A stretch of 64,000 nucleotides of DNA from Bacteroidota bacterium (GCA_038746285.1 JBCDKT010000008.1:24867-88866); one strand, 5' to 3'; shown: positions 27,183 through 35,144, counted from the stretch's first letter. The notes: generated from the letters alone by a model not told the origin. Program-made: numbers and translations.

Positions 27183-27971
27183 ATGAAACGCTTCTCGCTT
27201 TTCCTCCTCCTCGCCTTCGCCGCCCCGGTACCCGCGCAGACCGCCCTCACCGACGACTCGTGGTGCACCGAGGACGACAGCAACTACGCTACCGAGCGCG
27301 CCTGCGAGGTCCGCACCTTCACGCTCGCGGCGCGCCGCACGCTCTCGGTGGACGCTGGCAAGAACGGTGGCATCCGCGTCGAAGCGTGGGACCGCGACGA
27401 GGTGCAGGTGCTGGCGCGCGTGCAGGCGGTTGGCGACGACCGGGACGAGGTGCGTCGCCTCGTCGCGGCGTCCGAGGTCGAGACCGACGGGACCATCAGG
27501 AGCCGCGTGCCGAGGTCAGGCCGCGACGCCTGGGTCAGCGTCAGCTTCCGGCTCAGGGTGCCGCGCGCCTCCAACCTCGACCTCGAAGCCAAGAACGGCG
27601 GCATTCGCATCGCCGGCGTCAGGGGCGCGATCCGGTTCGACACGCAGAACGGCGGCGTCACCCTCGACGCCCTCGGCGGCGACGTGCGCGGCCGCACCAC
27701 CAACGGGGGGCTCCGGGTCCGCCTCACCGGCACCCGCTGGGACGGCGACGGCCTCGACGCCCGGACGACCAACGGCGGCGTCGAACTGATCGTGCCGGAC
27801 GGCTACTCCGCCGATCTCGAAACAGGAACCGTCAACGGGCGCATGCGGCTCGGCTTTCCCGTGCTGGTCGAGGGCGAGGTCGGACGGCGCGTGCGGACCA
27901 CCCTCGGTGACGGCGGGCCACCGGTCCGCGCCGTCACCACCAACGGCGGCGTCAGGATCGAGCGCGGCTGA
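27183..27971 (+). CDS. Secreted DUF4097 beta-helix protein
   Basis: Exported protein (262 aa) with a signal peptide cut near PVPAQ. The rest is a right-handed beta-helix of the DUF4097 type, shown by a recurring NGG turn: KNGGIRV, KNGGIRI, QNGGVTL, TNGGLRV, TNGGVEL and TNGGVRI. Proteins of this family are often encoded next to anti-sigma factors or ABC transporters and are proposed surface or envelope proteins; no enzymatic activity is known. Here it lies between the permeases and their probable ATPase, which suggests an envelope role with that transporter. Confidence 0.85.
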   Translation: MKRFSLFLLLAFAAPVPAQTALTDDSWCTEDDSNYATERACEVRTFTLAARRTLSVDAGKNGGIRVEAWDRDEVQVLARVQAVGDDRDEVRRLVAASEVETDGTIRSRVPRSGRDAWVSVSFRLRVPRASNLDLEAKNGGIRIAGVRGAIRFDTQNGGVTLDALGGDVRGRTTNGGLRVRLTGTRWDGDGLDARTTNGGVELIVPDGYSADLETGTVNGRMRLGFPVLVEGEVGRRVRTTLGDGGPPVRAVTTNGGVRIERG

Positions 27972-27974
27972 CCC

Positions 27975-28018
27975 CGCCCACTGCTTACTCACCGCCCACT
28001 CTCTACCCACTCCAAACC
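27975..28018. repeat. 7-bp-periodic intergenic repeat (CCCACT words)
   Basis: The spacer between the DUF4097 and ATPase genes reads as degenerate heptamers such as CCCACTG CTTACTC ACCGCCC and ACTCTCT ACCCACT. It belongs by design to the repeat family described at 31592, 37144 and 52986, though this copy has one arm only. Confidence 0.5.
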
Positions 28019-28028
28019 CAGAACCGAC

Positions 28029-28721
28029 ATGATCGAGCTACGCGGCATCAGCAAGTTTTACAAGCAAGGCCAGCAGAAGACCTACGTCCTCCGCAACGTG
28101 GACCTCTCCGTGAGTGAGGGCGAGTTCGTCACCGTCCAGGGCCCGTCCGGATCCGGCAAGTCCACGCTGATGAACATCATCGGGATGCTGGAGGAGCCCA
28201 GCGAGGGGGCGTACCACTTCGAGGGCGAGCCGGTCCACGAGCTCAGCGAGAAGAAGCGGACCGCGCTCCACCGCGAGCACATCGGGTTCGTCTTCCAGGC
28301 CTACCACCTGATCGACGAGCTGACGGTCTACGAAAACCTGGAGACGCCGCTCCTCTACACCAAGACGCCGAAGGCCGAGCGCCAGGCGCGCGTCGCCGAG
28401 ATGCTCGACCGCTTCGGGATCGTGGCGAAGGCCGATCTCTTCCCGCACCAGCTCTCCGGCGGGCAGCAGCAGCTTGTCGGGGTGGCGCGCGCGCTCATCA
28501 TCCGCCCTCGCCTGATCCTCGCCGACGAGCCGACGGGCAACCTCCACAGCTCGCAGGGCGAGGAGGTGATGGAGGCGTTCAGGACGCTCAACGAAGACGA
28601 CGGCGTGACCGTGATCCAGGTGACGCACTCGGAGCGCTGGACCGCCTACGGCACGCGCACGATTGAACTCCACGACGGCTGGGTCGAGGCCGACCGCCAG
28701 GTCGCGCACGCCGAGGGCTGA
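28029..28721 (+). CDS. LolD/MacB-type ABC transporter ATP-binding protein
   Basis: Cytoplasmic ATPase (230 aa) of the type that drives MacB/FtsX permeases. Walker A is GPSGSGKST at residues 38-46, the signature LSGGQQQLVGVARA, Walker B LILADEPTGNL, and the switch histidine THS. The D-loop reads GNLHSSQG, where most family members have GNLDS, so the conserved Asp is His. It is the only ATPase of this class among six large permeases in the window and is encoded downstream of two of them, so it probably serves several. A 7-bp-periodic repeat lies just upstream. Confidence 0.93.
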   Translation: MIELRGISKFYKQGQQKTYVLRNVDLSVSEGEFVTVQGPSGSGKSTLMNIIGMLEEPSEGAYHFEGEPVHELSEKKRTALHREHIGFVFQAYHLIDELTVYENLETPLLYTKTPKAERQARVAEMLDRFGIVAKADLFPHQLSGGQQQLVGVARALIIRPRLILADEPTGNLHSSQGEEVMEAFRTLNEDDGVTVIQVTHSERWTAYGTRTIELHDGWVEADRQVAHAEG

Positions 28722-28745
28722 GTGCGCCGCAGGTGAGGCTCAGCC
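28716..28745. terminator. Hairpin between convergent ATPase and PIN toxin genes
   Basis: GGCTGAG (28716-28722) and CTCAGCC (28739-28745) form a 7-bp stem with a 16-base loop. It overlaps both stop codons of the convergent genes. There is no T-run, so termination is only a possibility. Confidence 0.35.
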
Positions 28746-29141
28746 TTCCGCCTTCTCCCACAGCACTTCTACGGCGTATCGGTCGAAGGCCGCGTCGCGG
28801 GTGACGATGGGCATCCCCTCGGCCATCGCCTGCGCGACGAGGAGACGGTCGAATGGGTCGCGGTGGTAGAGCGGTAGCTTCTCGAATACTGCGAGGTGGT
28901 CCATCGCGGTGGGAAGCACCTCGATTCGCTCCTCCACGAGTTGCGAGGGGATGACCTCCTCGAACAGTCCCTCCAGCGTGAGCTTCCCGACGTTCAGCTT
29001 GATAGCGATCTCCCACAGGCTACCCACGCTGAGCAGCACCTCATTCTCCGGTGTCGTGATGAGTCCATAGGCCGTGCGACTCAACCGATCAGGGTCCGTC
29101 AGAAACCAGAGGAGGACATGGGTGTCGATCAACACCCGCAT
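28740..29141 (-). CDS. PIN-domain toxin (VapC-like ribonuclease)
   Basis: PIN-domain protein (133 aa) expected to be the RNase toxin of a type II pair. The acidic metal-binding residues are visible in MRVLIDTHVLLWF (D6), LWEIAIK, DPFDRLLVAQ and TRDAAFDRY. The YHRDPFDRLL motif is typical of the PIN subgroup that is paired with Phd-like antitoxins. Its ATG at 29141 overlaps the antitoxin stop by one base (TGATG), so the two are translationally coupled. Confidence 0.92.
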   Translation of the reverse strand: MRVLIDTHVLLWFLTDPDRLSRTAYGLITTPENEVLLSVGSLWEIAIKLNVGKLTLEGLFEEVIPSQLVEERIEVLPTAMDHLAVFEKLPLYHRDPFDRLLVAQAMAEGMPIVTRDAAFDRYAVEVLWEKAEG

Positions 29142-29368
29142 CACATGTAGGGCACAAAGTCGTCGAGCGGCTCGTCGAAGTCGTCGCTCATCCAGACCTG
29201 CCCTCGAAGGCTTCCGCCCTTCCGTGGGCGGCGCTCCGGCTCCACGACCGGGACGAGACGCACGTCGGCTCCGTCGCCGCGCGAGATGACGATGTCCTCG
29301 CCGTTGGCAGCGTCTTCGATCAGTTCGGGGAGGCGCTCCTGAGCTTCGTCCAGCTTGACTTTCCGCAT
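29141..29368 (-). CDS. Phd/YefM-type antitoxin
   Basis: Antitoxin (75 aa) of the prevent-host-death (Phd/YefM) family. The N-terminal DNA-binding fold is visible in MRKVKLDEAQERLPELIEDA followed by GEDIVISRGDGADVRLVP. The C-terminal tail, acidic and aromatic (DDFDEPLDDFVPYM), would wrap around the toxin. It precedes and overlaps the PIN toxin gene, the usual order, and would repress the operon together with it. Confidence 0.92.
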   Translation of the reverse strand: MRKVKLDEAQERLPELIEDAANGEDIVISRGDGADVRLVPVVEPERRPRKGGSLRGQVWMSDDFDEPLDDFVPYM

Positions 29369-29433
29369 GGTATCCTCGGGTTGCGTCTGCGGTATACGGC
29401 GCGGGGAATACCGGGTTCATGCAAGGCCCGGAG

Positions 29434-29940
29434 CTACCGACGGGCCCGGCGCCTCGGAAGCGGGATCACGAGGCCGTCCATGAAGAGGTGCGAGAAGTAG
29501 CCGACGACGGCCGCCCCGTAGAACGGCAGTCCGGCGAACGGACGGTCGGGAAACAGCAGGTAGGGCAGGACCAGCAGCGGCGAGGGAATCAGTGCCATCG
29601 CCCAGTACGTGTGTGTCCACCCCCGGTGTTTGCCGAGGACTGGCAGGATGGCGAACAGACCGAGGTAGGCCGCCCACTCGAACCGCCGCCCGACGATCAA
29701 GATCACGTCGAGGACGAAGAAGATCGAGTAGAAGAGATTCTGCCCCTTCGAGTTGGTGTCCACGTCCGGCCACAGCCCGAACATCAGCGTCAGCCCGCAC
29801 AGCACGACCGGCACGCCGATCAGCTCCAGCCCGCTGAACTGCCGGTACGCCTGGTCGACCGAGAAGACGAACGCGAGGCCGGCGAGGTAGACGCCGAAGA
29901 AGGCGAGCGCGCCCGCGAGGTGTCCTTTGTATCCAGCCAT
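29434..29940 (-). CDS. YdjM/LexA-regulated-type membrane metal-dependent hydrolase
   Basis: Inner-membrane protein (168 aa) of the YdjM-like family (PF04307), annotated as metal-dependent hydrolase. The family histidines and acids are present: GHLAGA near the N-terminus, LWPDVDTNSKGQ, HRGWTHTYWA and a late HLFMDG. Four to five hydrophobic segments are predicted. The enzymatic role of the family is not well established. It is followed on the minus strand by the antitoxin gene with its own spacing, so it is probably a separate unit. Confidence 0.88.
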   Translation of the reverse strand: MAGYKGHLAGALAFFGVYLAGLAFVFSVDQAYRQFSGLELIGVPVVLCGLTLMFGLWPDVDTNSKGQNLFYSIFFVLDVILIVGRRFEWAAYLGLFAILPVLGKHRGWTHTYWAMALIPSPLLVLPYLLFPDRPFAGLPFYGAAVVGYFSHLFMDGLVIPLPRRRARR

Positions 29941-29949
29941 CGCACGGTG

Positions 29950-29990
29950 CGGATGACGAGTTGCGAGTGACGAGAAGTCGGTAGTCGTGG
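29950..29990. repeat. 7-bp-periodic intergenic repeat (GAGTGAC words)
   Basis: Degenerate heptamers GATGACG AGTTGCG AGTGACG AGAAGTC in the spacer between the membrane hydrolase and AroQ. No complementary arm is obvious next to it. The words resemble those at 30462-30497 and 31968-32038. Confidence 0.5.
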
Positions 29991-30039
29991 GGGTGGACCT
30001 CCGTGTCCGCCCGCGTCGGGAATGCCACCACGTCCCGGC

Positions 30040-30462
30040 CTATCCAGCGTCTCGGTCCAGAAAATACTGCACCGCCAGCCGGTACCCCGCCGCGCCGAAC
30101 CCGGCGATCACGCCCGCCGCCGCTGGCGCGATCACGAGCCGCTGCCGGAAAGGCTCGCGGGCGTGGACGTTCGAGAGGTGCACCTCCACGACCGGCGTGT
30201 CGATGGCGAGGACCGCGTCGTGCAGGGCGACGCTCGTGTGGGCGTAGCCGCCGGGGTTGAAGACGACGCCGTCGGCCTCGGCCTGGTGGAGCGCGTCGAT
30301 GAGCGCGCCTTCGCTGTTGTGCTGCTGGAAGGCAAAGTCCACGTCGGGGAATGCAGTCCGCAGGCCAGCCTCGAGGTCGGCGAGCGTCGCGGGGCCGTAG
30401 ACCTCCGGCTCGCGCTGGCCGAGGAGGTTCAGGTTGGGGCCGCTGAGGACGAGGAGGGTCAT
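30040..30462 (-). CDS. aroQ: 3-dehydroquinate dehydratase, type II
   Basis: Type II dehydroquinase (140 aa) of the shikimate pathway, converting 3-dehydroquinate to 3-dehydroshikimate in the cytoplasm. The family signature GPNLNLLGQREPEVYG holds the catalytic tyrosine and the arginine of the flexible loop. Further conserved blocks are NPGGYAHTSVAL and VEVHLSN. The ATG at 30462 is adjacent to a 7-bp-periodic repeat and gives the normal length. It is not clustered with other aro genes here, although DAHP synthase and trpEG lie 13 kb away. Confidence 0.95.
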   Translation of the reverse strand: MTLLVLSGPNLNLLGQREPEVYGPATLADLEAGLRTAFPDVDFAFQQHNSEGALIDALHQAEADGVVFNPGGYAHTSVALHDAVLAIDTPVVEVHLSNVHAREPFRQRLVIAPAAAGVIAGFGAAGYRLAVQYFLDRDAG

Positions 30463-30497
30463 TGAGTTGCGAGTTACGAACGAAGAGCGACGAGTGA
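30462..30497. repeat. 7-bp-periodic repeat, left arm (GAGTTGC words)
   Basis: Heptamers GAGTTGC GAGTTAC GAACGAA GAGCGAC GAGTGAT. The reverse complement resembles 30752-30800, so the two flank the small ORF 30474-30731 as inverted arms; the array supplies the last codons of that ORF. Confidence 0.55.
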
Positions 30498-30731
30498 TCT
30501 CCCGAGTAGCAAACCGATCACCACGATGTTGATCACGAGGTACACAGCGCAGGAGCGGAGGACGAAGCGAAGGCTGAAAAGCCAATCGATGTTCGGAGGA
30601 TGTTCGTAGCCCATCGCAACGACCTCCTCGAACCCGTGCTTCATCGACACCTCTGTGTCAACTAATGAGAATGCCGTCAGCGCTAAGAGCAGAACAGAGA
30701 CGACGAGCCACACGGAAAGCAGTGCTTTCAA
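30474..30731 (-). CDS. Small membrane protein, unrecognised (85 aa)
   Basis: Hypothetical protein with two hydrophobic segments: residues 4-24 (LLSVWLVVSVLLLALTAF) and about 60-78 (AVYLVINIVVIGLLLG), with a polar stretch between. No family is recognised. The gene is visibly poorer in GC than its neighbours, and it lies between two 7-bp-periodic arms in inverted orientation; its last residues (LVALRS) are encoded by the left arm. This suggests an inserted cassette or a young gene. A real product is plausible but not certain. Confidence 0.45.
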   Translation of the reverse strand: MKALLSVWLVVSVLLLALTAFSLVDTEVSMKHGFEEVVAMGYEHPPNIDWLFSLRFVLRSCAVYLVINIVVIGLLLGRSLVALRS

Positions 30732-30751
30732 CGGTTCAGCGTGTCTGAGAA

Positions 30752-30800
30752 AGTTCTGTGGCGTTCGTTCGTAGCACCCACTCGACGTTCGTCCCTCGTC
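30752..30800. repeat. 7-bp-periodic repeat, right arm (CGTCATT words)
   Basis: Heptamers CGTTCGT TCGTAGC ACCCACT CGACGTT CGTCCCT CGTCATT CGACGCT, inverted relative to 30462-30497. It touches the 3' end of the MBL-fold gene, whose stop is at 30799. Confidence 0.5.
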
Positions 30801-31581
30801 ATTCGACGCTGAAGGTTAATCCGTCGTAGCCGAGCGCGATGCCGTCGGGCAGCTCGGCGTCGATCTCGGCGTGGAGCGCGCCGTGGGTCATGTGGATAAA
30901 GTACGTCTGCCGCGCCCCGATCCGCCGAGCGGCGGCGACCGCCTCGTCAAACGTAAAGTGCGTCGGGTGCGGCTCGCGGCGGAGGCCGTCGAGCACGAGC
31001 ACGTCAAGGGCGACGAGCTTTTCGAACGTAGCCTCGGGAATGCGGTTGACGTCGGTCAGGTACGCGAAGCGGCCCACGCGGTAGCCGAGCACGGGGAGGT
31101 CGCCGTGGAAGGCCTCGAGCGGCTCGACGGTGACGGCGGCCTCGGCGTCGTACCGGCTCGGCACGGTGAACGGCCCGGCCGCCTCGTGGAGGTCGAGGAC
31201 CGACGCACCCGGATATGTCCGCTCGAAGATGTAGCGGAACATCTCGCGCAGCACGCCCGCCGTCACGGGGCTCGCGTAGGCCGGGACCGCGGCCCGGTTG
31301 CCGAAGAAGAACGGCCGGAGGTCGTCGAGGCCAACGACGTGGTCGAAGTGGTGGTGGGTGAAGAGCAGCGCGTCCACCCGCGACACCCCGAAGCGGAGCG
31401 CCTGCTGCCGGAAGTCCGGTCCGATGTCGATCTGGAGGTGAACCGGCCCGTGCTCGGTCTCGGCGACGACGTGGGCGGCGCAGCGCATCCGCGCGTCGCG
31501 CGGGTCGGCCGAGGTGCAGACGCGGCAGCCGCAGCCGATCACCGGCACGCCCGTCGAGGTACCGGTCCCGAGGAGGGTCAC
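30799..31581 (-). CDS. MBL-fold metal-dependent hydrolase (PhnP-like)
   Basis: Metallo-beta-lactamase-fold phosphodiesterase-like protein (260 aa from GTG 31581). The opening TLLGTGTSTGVPVIGCGC and the motif THHHFDHVVGLDDL are typical of the PhnP/RNase Z-like branch; further metal ligands lie in FHGDLPVLGY, YLTDVNRI and FIHMTHG. An ATG at 31659 would add about 26 residues, but those are encoded by a 7-bp-periodic repeat and look non-native, so GTG is preferred. The substrate is probably a small phosphodiester, but this is only family knowledge. Confidence 0.88.
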   Translation of the reverse strand: MTLLGTGTSTGVPVIGCGCRVCTSADPRDARMRCAAHVVAETEHGPVHLQIDIGPDFRQQALRFGVSRVDALLFTHHHFDHVVGLDDLRPFFFGNRAAVPAYASPVTAGVLREMFRYIFERTYPGASVLDLHEAAGPFTVPSRYDAEAAVTVEPLEAFHGDLPVLGYRVGRFAYLTDVNRIPEATFEKLVALDVLVLDGLRREPHPTHFTFDEAVAAARRIGARQTYFIHMTHGALHAEIDAELPDGIALGYDGLTFSVE

Positions 31582-31591
31582 GCGCAGGGCG

Positions 31592-31684
31592 CGTGGAGGA
31601 TGGACGGTAGAGGATGGGGGATGGCTCGTAGCCTCTCCGTCTGCGGTTCTATCCTCCATCTGCTATCCTCTATCCGCCATCACT
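31592..31684. repeat. 7-bp-periodic inverted repeat (GGATGGA / TCCTCCA words)
   Basis: Left arm heptamers ATGGACG GTAGAGG ATGGGGG ATGGCTC, spacer, right arm TCCTCCA TCTGCTA TCCTCTA TCCGCCA. The arms are imperfectly complementary and could form a long hairpin. Lies between the MBL gene and the small hypothetical. Confidence 0.65.
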
Positions 31685-31970
31685 CCTCCTCGATCTCGGC
31701 GCCGACGCCGGCATCGCGCGCCACCCAGGCGGCCTCGACGGCGTCGCGCACGGCGGGACGGAGGTAGACCTCGTCGGCCGGGAGCCGCCGGAGCGCGTCG
31801 GCGAGGATCGCGAGGTGGGCCTCGACCGGGGTCCGCTTGTTGAGCACGACCACCTGCTCGCCGCCGACGGTGCACAGCCCGCCGCGGAAGCTGCCGCGCT
31901 CCCGCCGCACCGCCACGCCGAGTTGGGTAATGGCTGCTTCGAGCGCTTCGACGATCTGCTCAGACGTCAT
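31680..31970 (-). CDS. Hypothetical protein (96 aa)
   Basis: Soluble small protein of unrecognised family. The N-terminal part is helical (MTSEQIVEALEAAITQLGV); the middle reads GGLCTVGGEQVVVLNKRTP like a beta-hairpin, and the C-terminal part is helical again. Codon use matches neighbours, and both ends coincide with 7-bp-periodic repeats (31592-31684 and 31968-32038). It follows RNase G on the same strand with a 62-bp gap. No function can be assigned. Confidence 0.65.
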   Translation of the reverse strand: MTSEQIVEALEAAITQLGVAVRRERGSFRGGLCTVGGEQVVVLNKRTPVEAHLAILADALRRLPADEVYLRPAVRDAVEAAWVARDAGVGAEIEEE

Positions 31971-32038
31971 TCGAGTTGCGATCTACGAGTGACGAACGAC
32001 GCGTGGGGTTCTCATGCGTCACCCGCAATTCGTCACGT
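31968..32038. repeat. 7-bp-periodic inverted repeat (GAGTGAC / GTCACCC words)
   Basis: Left arm CGAGTTG CGATCTA CGAGTGA CGAACGA, a loop around TGGGGTTC, right arm TCATGCG TCACCCG CAATTCG TCACGTG. The arms pair imperfectly. It runs into the RNase G stop at 32033, so the last RNase G codons lie within the repeat. Confidence 0.65.
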
Positions 32039-34723
32039 GGAATACTTCTTCGTCAGGTTCTTGCCGGACTTCTCGTCGCGGACGGAGAACGAGAGCGGGT
32101 CGGTGCGGTCGTCCACGTCGAGGCGGAGCTTGAGGCGGGTGCGGAAGCGCCAGCGCGTGACGGCGCTTGGAACGCCGCGCTGGAGGTACGCCGCGAGGAA
32201 CGGGTGGACGCGGACGAGGATCGGGCGCTTGCGGTGCTGCTCCTGCACCTCGGCGCGGTAGGTGGCGAGCCACTGCTCCAGCCGCTCGACGACCTCGCTG
32301 GCCGTCAGCGTCTCGGCCTCGGCGACGGGCGCGCGCTCGGCCGGCTCGTGCTGCTGCTCCTGGCTCGGCGGCTCGGGCAGCGGCTCTGGGAGGTCGTCTA
32401 TGTCGGTCGTCGTCGTGATGCTCGGGCGGAGGCGCTGGCGTGTGATCTGGACGACCCCGAAGTCGGACATCGGGAGCAGCTTCGTCACCGCGCGGTCCTT
32501 GCGGAATTCCTTCTTCAGCTCGTCGTAGAGCTTGCGCCGGGCCGAGTCGCTGCGCATGTCAATGAAGTCGACGCAGATGATCCCGCCGAGGTCGCGGAGG
32601 CGGAGCTGCTTGGCGATCGCGCGGGCGGACTCGAGGTTGACGCGGAGCGCGTTCTCCTCCTGGCTCAGCCCCTTCCCGGCGCGGCCCGAGTTCACGTCCA
32701 CGACGTGCATCGCCTCGGTGTGCTCGATGAAGAGGTAGCCGCCGCCCGGCAGCGAGACCCGGCTCTCGAAGGCCGCGCGCACGTCGCGGTCGATCTTGTA
32801 GGTGCGGAAGACGTGCTCCTTGCTCTTGTGGAGCTTCACGAGCGGGGCCATCTGCGGGGCCACGGCCTGGACGTAGTTCTTCACGTTGCGATGCACCGTC
32901 GGGTCGTCGACCACGATCCGGTCGTAGTCGTCCGAGAAGAGGTCGCGGATGATCGAGGAGACCATGTTGACGTCCTCGTGCAGCTCCTTCGGCGGCTTGG
33001 GCTTCTGCTTGAGCTGGTTCTCGATCTTCTTCCACTTGTCGAGCAGCAGCCGGAGGTCGGTGTTGAGCGCCTTCGCGTCGCGGTTCTCGGCGACGGTGCG
33101 GACGATCAGCCCGAAGCTCTCGGGCAAGAGCGACCGGGCGAGGGCGCGCAGCCGCCGCCGCTCCTTCGAGGACTCGATCTTCTTCGAGACCGCGACGTAG
33201 TCCGCCTGCGGGATGAGGACGAGGAAGCGGCCGGCGAGCGACACGTCAGTCGAGACGCGCGGCCCCTTCGAGGAGATCGGCTCCTTGGTGATCTTGACGA
33301 TGAGCTTCTGGTCCTGCTTCAGGTGCTTCTCCGGGCGCACGCTGGCCTCCGACCCGTTCGAGGAGCCGCCGCGGCTAGACGAGCCCGAGCGGCCCGACGA
33401 GCCCTGGCCGGACGAGCCCTGGCCGGACGAGCGGTTCGACGACCCGTTCCGGTTCGATCCGCCCCGGCTCGACGCCCGGCTGTTCGCGCTCTTGCCGTTC
33501 TCGCCCGACGAGCCCCGTCCCGACCGGCCTCGGCCGCGCCGCCGCCCGCCGCGCCGGCTGCCGCGACGCCGCGAGGAGCGCTCCTCTTCCTCCTCTTCCT
33601 CGACCCGGCTGACCCGGCCGGGCTTCGAGGTGAGGTCGATGACGAACCGCGAGGACGAGGTTTCCTCCGCCTTCGGCTTGGCCTCGGCGCGGGCCGCTTT
33701 GGGCTGCTTGCGCTCGGGCGTGTCCTGCCCGGACGCGGCCGAAGCCTCCGGCGACGGCCGTGAGGTTTCGCCGTCCCGCTCACCGCCCTTCGCCTTCGGT
33801 TCCTCGGACGACTCCGACCGCCCGGAGCGGCCACGGCGGCTGCGCGACCGGGTAGGCTCGGGGTCTGCTTTTTGCGTCTCAGCGTCGGCAGGCGCTGCCT
33901 CGGCAGTCGGTGCTTCGGCCGTGGGCTCCTCCTGGTTCTGCTCGCCGCTCGGCTGCTCGTTCCGGCGGCGGTTCCGGCCTCGGCCGCCGCGCCGGCCGCG
34001 CCGCCGCTTGGGCCTGTCCTCGGCTGAGGGCGCGTCGCCGGTGCCAGACGCCTCGGCTTCCGGCTCGGCGGCTTCGTCGTCGTGGCTCGGCGGCTCGGCA
34101 ACGGCGTCGGGCGGGAGGATTTCGGGGGCGGCGTCCGGCACGGCGCTGTCTTCCGGCGGCGCAGCCTGCTGGCGGCGTCCCCGGCCTCGGCCTCGGCGGC
34201 CCCGACCGTCCGACCGGTCGCGGCGGTCCGACGCCTGCTTCTCGCCCGCCGGCTCCTGCTGCTCGGTCGTCGCCTCGGCGGCCTCTGACGTTTCCTCGTT
34301 CTTCTGGCCCCGGCCGCGGCGGCTCTTGCCGCGGGTGCGCTTCAGGTCGCGGCGCCGGCGCGCGGCGCGCTGCTCCTCCGGGGTCTCCAGTTCCAGCTCG
34401 GCCGGGCCGTCCTCGTCCTGCTTCGGGGCCTTCGGGAGCGACTTCGTGGACCAGTCCGGGACGGTGCCCTCGGAGAGCTCGAGGAGTGCCGGGACGTTGT
34501 CCGAGAGGTCCGAGAAGTGGAGAAACGCGTCTTGCTTCTGGCCGATATCGACGAAGGCCGCCTTGATGCCGGGCAGGATGCGGCGCACGCGTCCGAGGTG
34601 GATGTTACCGATCGTGCGGACGTTCTCGGGGTTTTCTATGTAGAGCTCAACGAGCTCCCCGTCTTCCACAATGGCGATGCGAGACTGACCGCCGGCTACG
34701 TTGATGATGATCTCTTTGGACAT
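32033..34723 (-). CDS. rng: Ribonuclease E/G with large disordered insert
   Basis: Endoribonuclease of the RNase E/G family (896 aa from ATG 34723, MSKEIIINVAGG). Standard RNase G has about 500 residues. The extra length is an Arg/Pro/Glu/Ser-rich low-complexity segment at about residues 78-460, inserted within the S1 RNA-binding domain: the first strands (to DAFLHFSDLS) precede it, and KLIVKITKEPISSKGPRVS follows it. The catalytic core is intact, with ICVDFIDM near residue 715 and FGVVQITRQRLRPS after it. The CPxC Zn-link that normally follows that block is absent; ITTTTDIDDLPEPLPEPP stands in its place. The insert probably binds RNA or partners. The gene has a long leader and is divergent from citrate synthase. 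Confidence 0.93.
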   Translation of the reverse strand: MSKEIIINVAGGQSRIAIVEDGELVELYIENPENVRTIGNIHLGRVRRILPGIKAAFVDIGQKQDAFLHFSDLSDNVPALLELSEGTVPDWSTKSLPKAPKQDEDGPAELELETPEEQRAARRRRDLKRTRGKSRRGRGQKNEETSEAAEATTEQQEPAGEKQASDRRDRSDGRGRRGRGRGRRQQAAPPEDSAVPDAAPEILPPDAVAEPPSHDDEAAEPEAEASGTGDAPSAEDRPKRRRGRRGGRGRNRRRNEQPSGEQNQEEPTAEAPTAEAAPADAETQKADPEPTRSRSRRGRSGRSESSEEPKAKGGERDGETSRPSPEASAASGQDTPERKQPKAARAEAKPKAEETSSSRFVIDLTSKPGRVSRVEEEEEEERSSRRRGSRRGGRRRGRGRSGRGSSGENGKSANSRASSRGGSNRNGSSNRSSGQGSSGQGSSGRSGSSSRGGSSNGSEASVRPEKHLKQDQKLIVKITKEPISSKGPRVSTDVSLAGRFLVLIPQADYVAVSKKIESSKERRRLRALARSLLPESFGLIVRTVAENRDAKALNTDLRLLLDKWKKIENQLKQKPKPPKELHEDVNMVSSIIRDLFSDDYDRIVVDDPTVHRNVKNYVQAVAPQMAPLVKLHKSKEHVFRTYKIDRDVRAAFESRVSLPGGGYLFIEHTEAMHVVDVNSGRAGKGLSQEENALRVNLESARAIAKQLRLRDLGGIICVDFIDMRSDSARRKLYDELKKEFRKDRAVTKLLPMSDFGVVQITRQRLRPSITTTTDIDDLPEPLPEPPSQEQQHEPAERAPVAEAETLTASEVVERLEQWLATYRAEVQEQHRKRPILVRVHPFLAAYLQRGVPSAVTRWRFRTRLKLRLDVDDRTDPLSFSVRDEKSGKNLTKKYST

Positions 34724-35144
34724 ACAAAGGGGGTAAGGGCGCACGCTCGGGAGGGTCCGAACGGCGGGCGGACGCCCGGCGGCGCGGCGGCGTGTCCCGG
34801 CCTGTAGAGCAGGGCCGTTCCGGTCCAGTCGCTAGGGACGCCGCGAGCGGGCGGAGCGAGTCTTGGGGGAACGGCCGAAGGCACAGAACACGGCCCGCGC
34901 CGAGTGCCGCAACAGCGGCCTCGACCAGGCGTGCGAAAACGAGGAAAGCGCGGTGCGTCAGCAAAACAGGGTGCGTCGGCAAGGCAGGAGGAAACGGGAC
35001 CGCCGCTGCGCTGCACAGGAGGCCAGGGCGAAGCTCGATCCGGCGCGCTGAGAGGCCGGTCCACAGTACTAGGGTCGGCCGGGCGCGGCTACAGCTAAAA
35101 AGGGTCGCTTCCCAGAGGGTGCTTGAGCGGGAGAGCAGACGCCG
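34724..35144 (-). other. Long untranslated leader of the RNase G gene
   Basis: About 415 bases lie between the likely promoter at 35145-35176 and the RNase G ATG, with no credible gene on either strand. It contains a direct repeat, GGTGCGTCAGCAA at 34952 and GGTGCGTCGGCAA at 34970 (18 bp apart). In E. coli a long leader mediates RNase E autoregulation; an analogous role here is inference. The remaining 35177-35412 holds no gene, only the citrate synthase upstream region. Confidence 0.45.

Noticed and set aside
31582..31659. N-terminal extension of the MBL-fold protein to ATG 31659
   Set aside because: The extra residues are encoded by a 7-bp-periodic repeat and do not resemble the family, whose domain starts at the GTG 31581.
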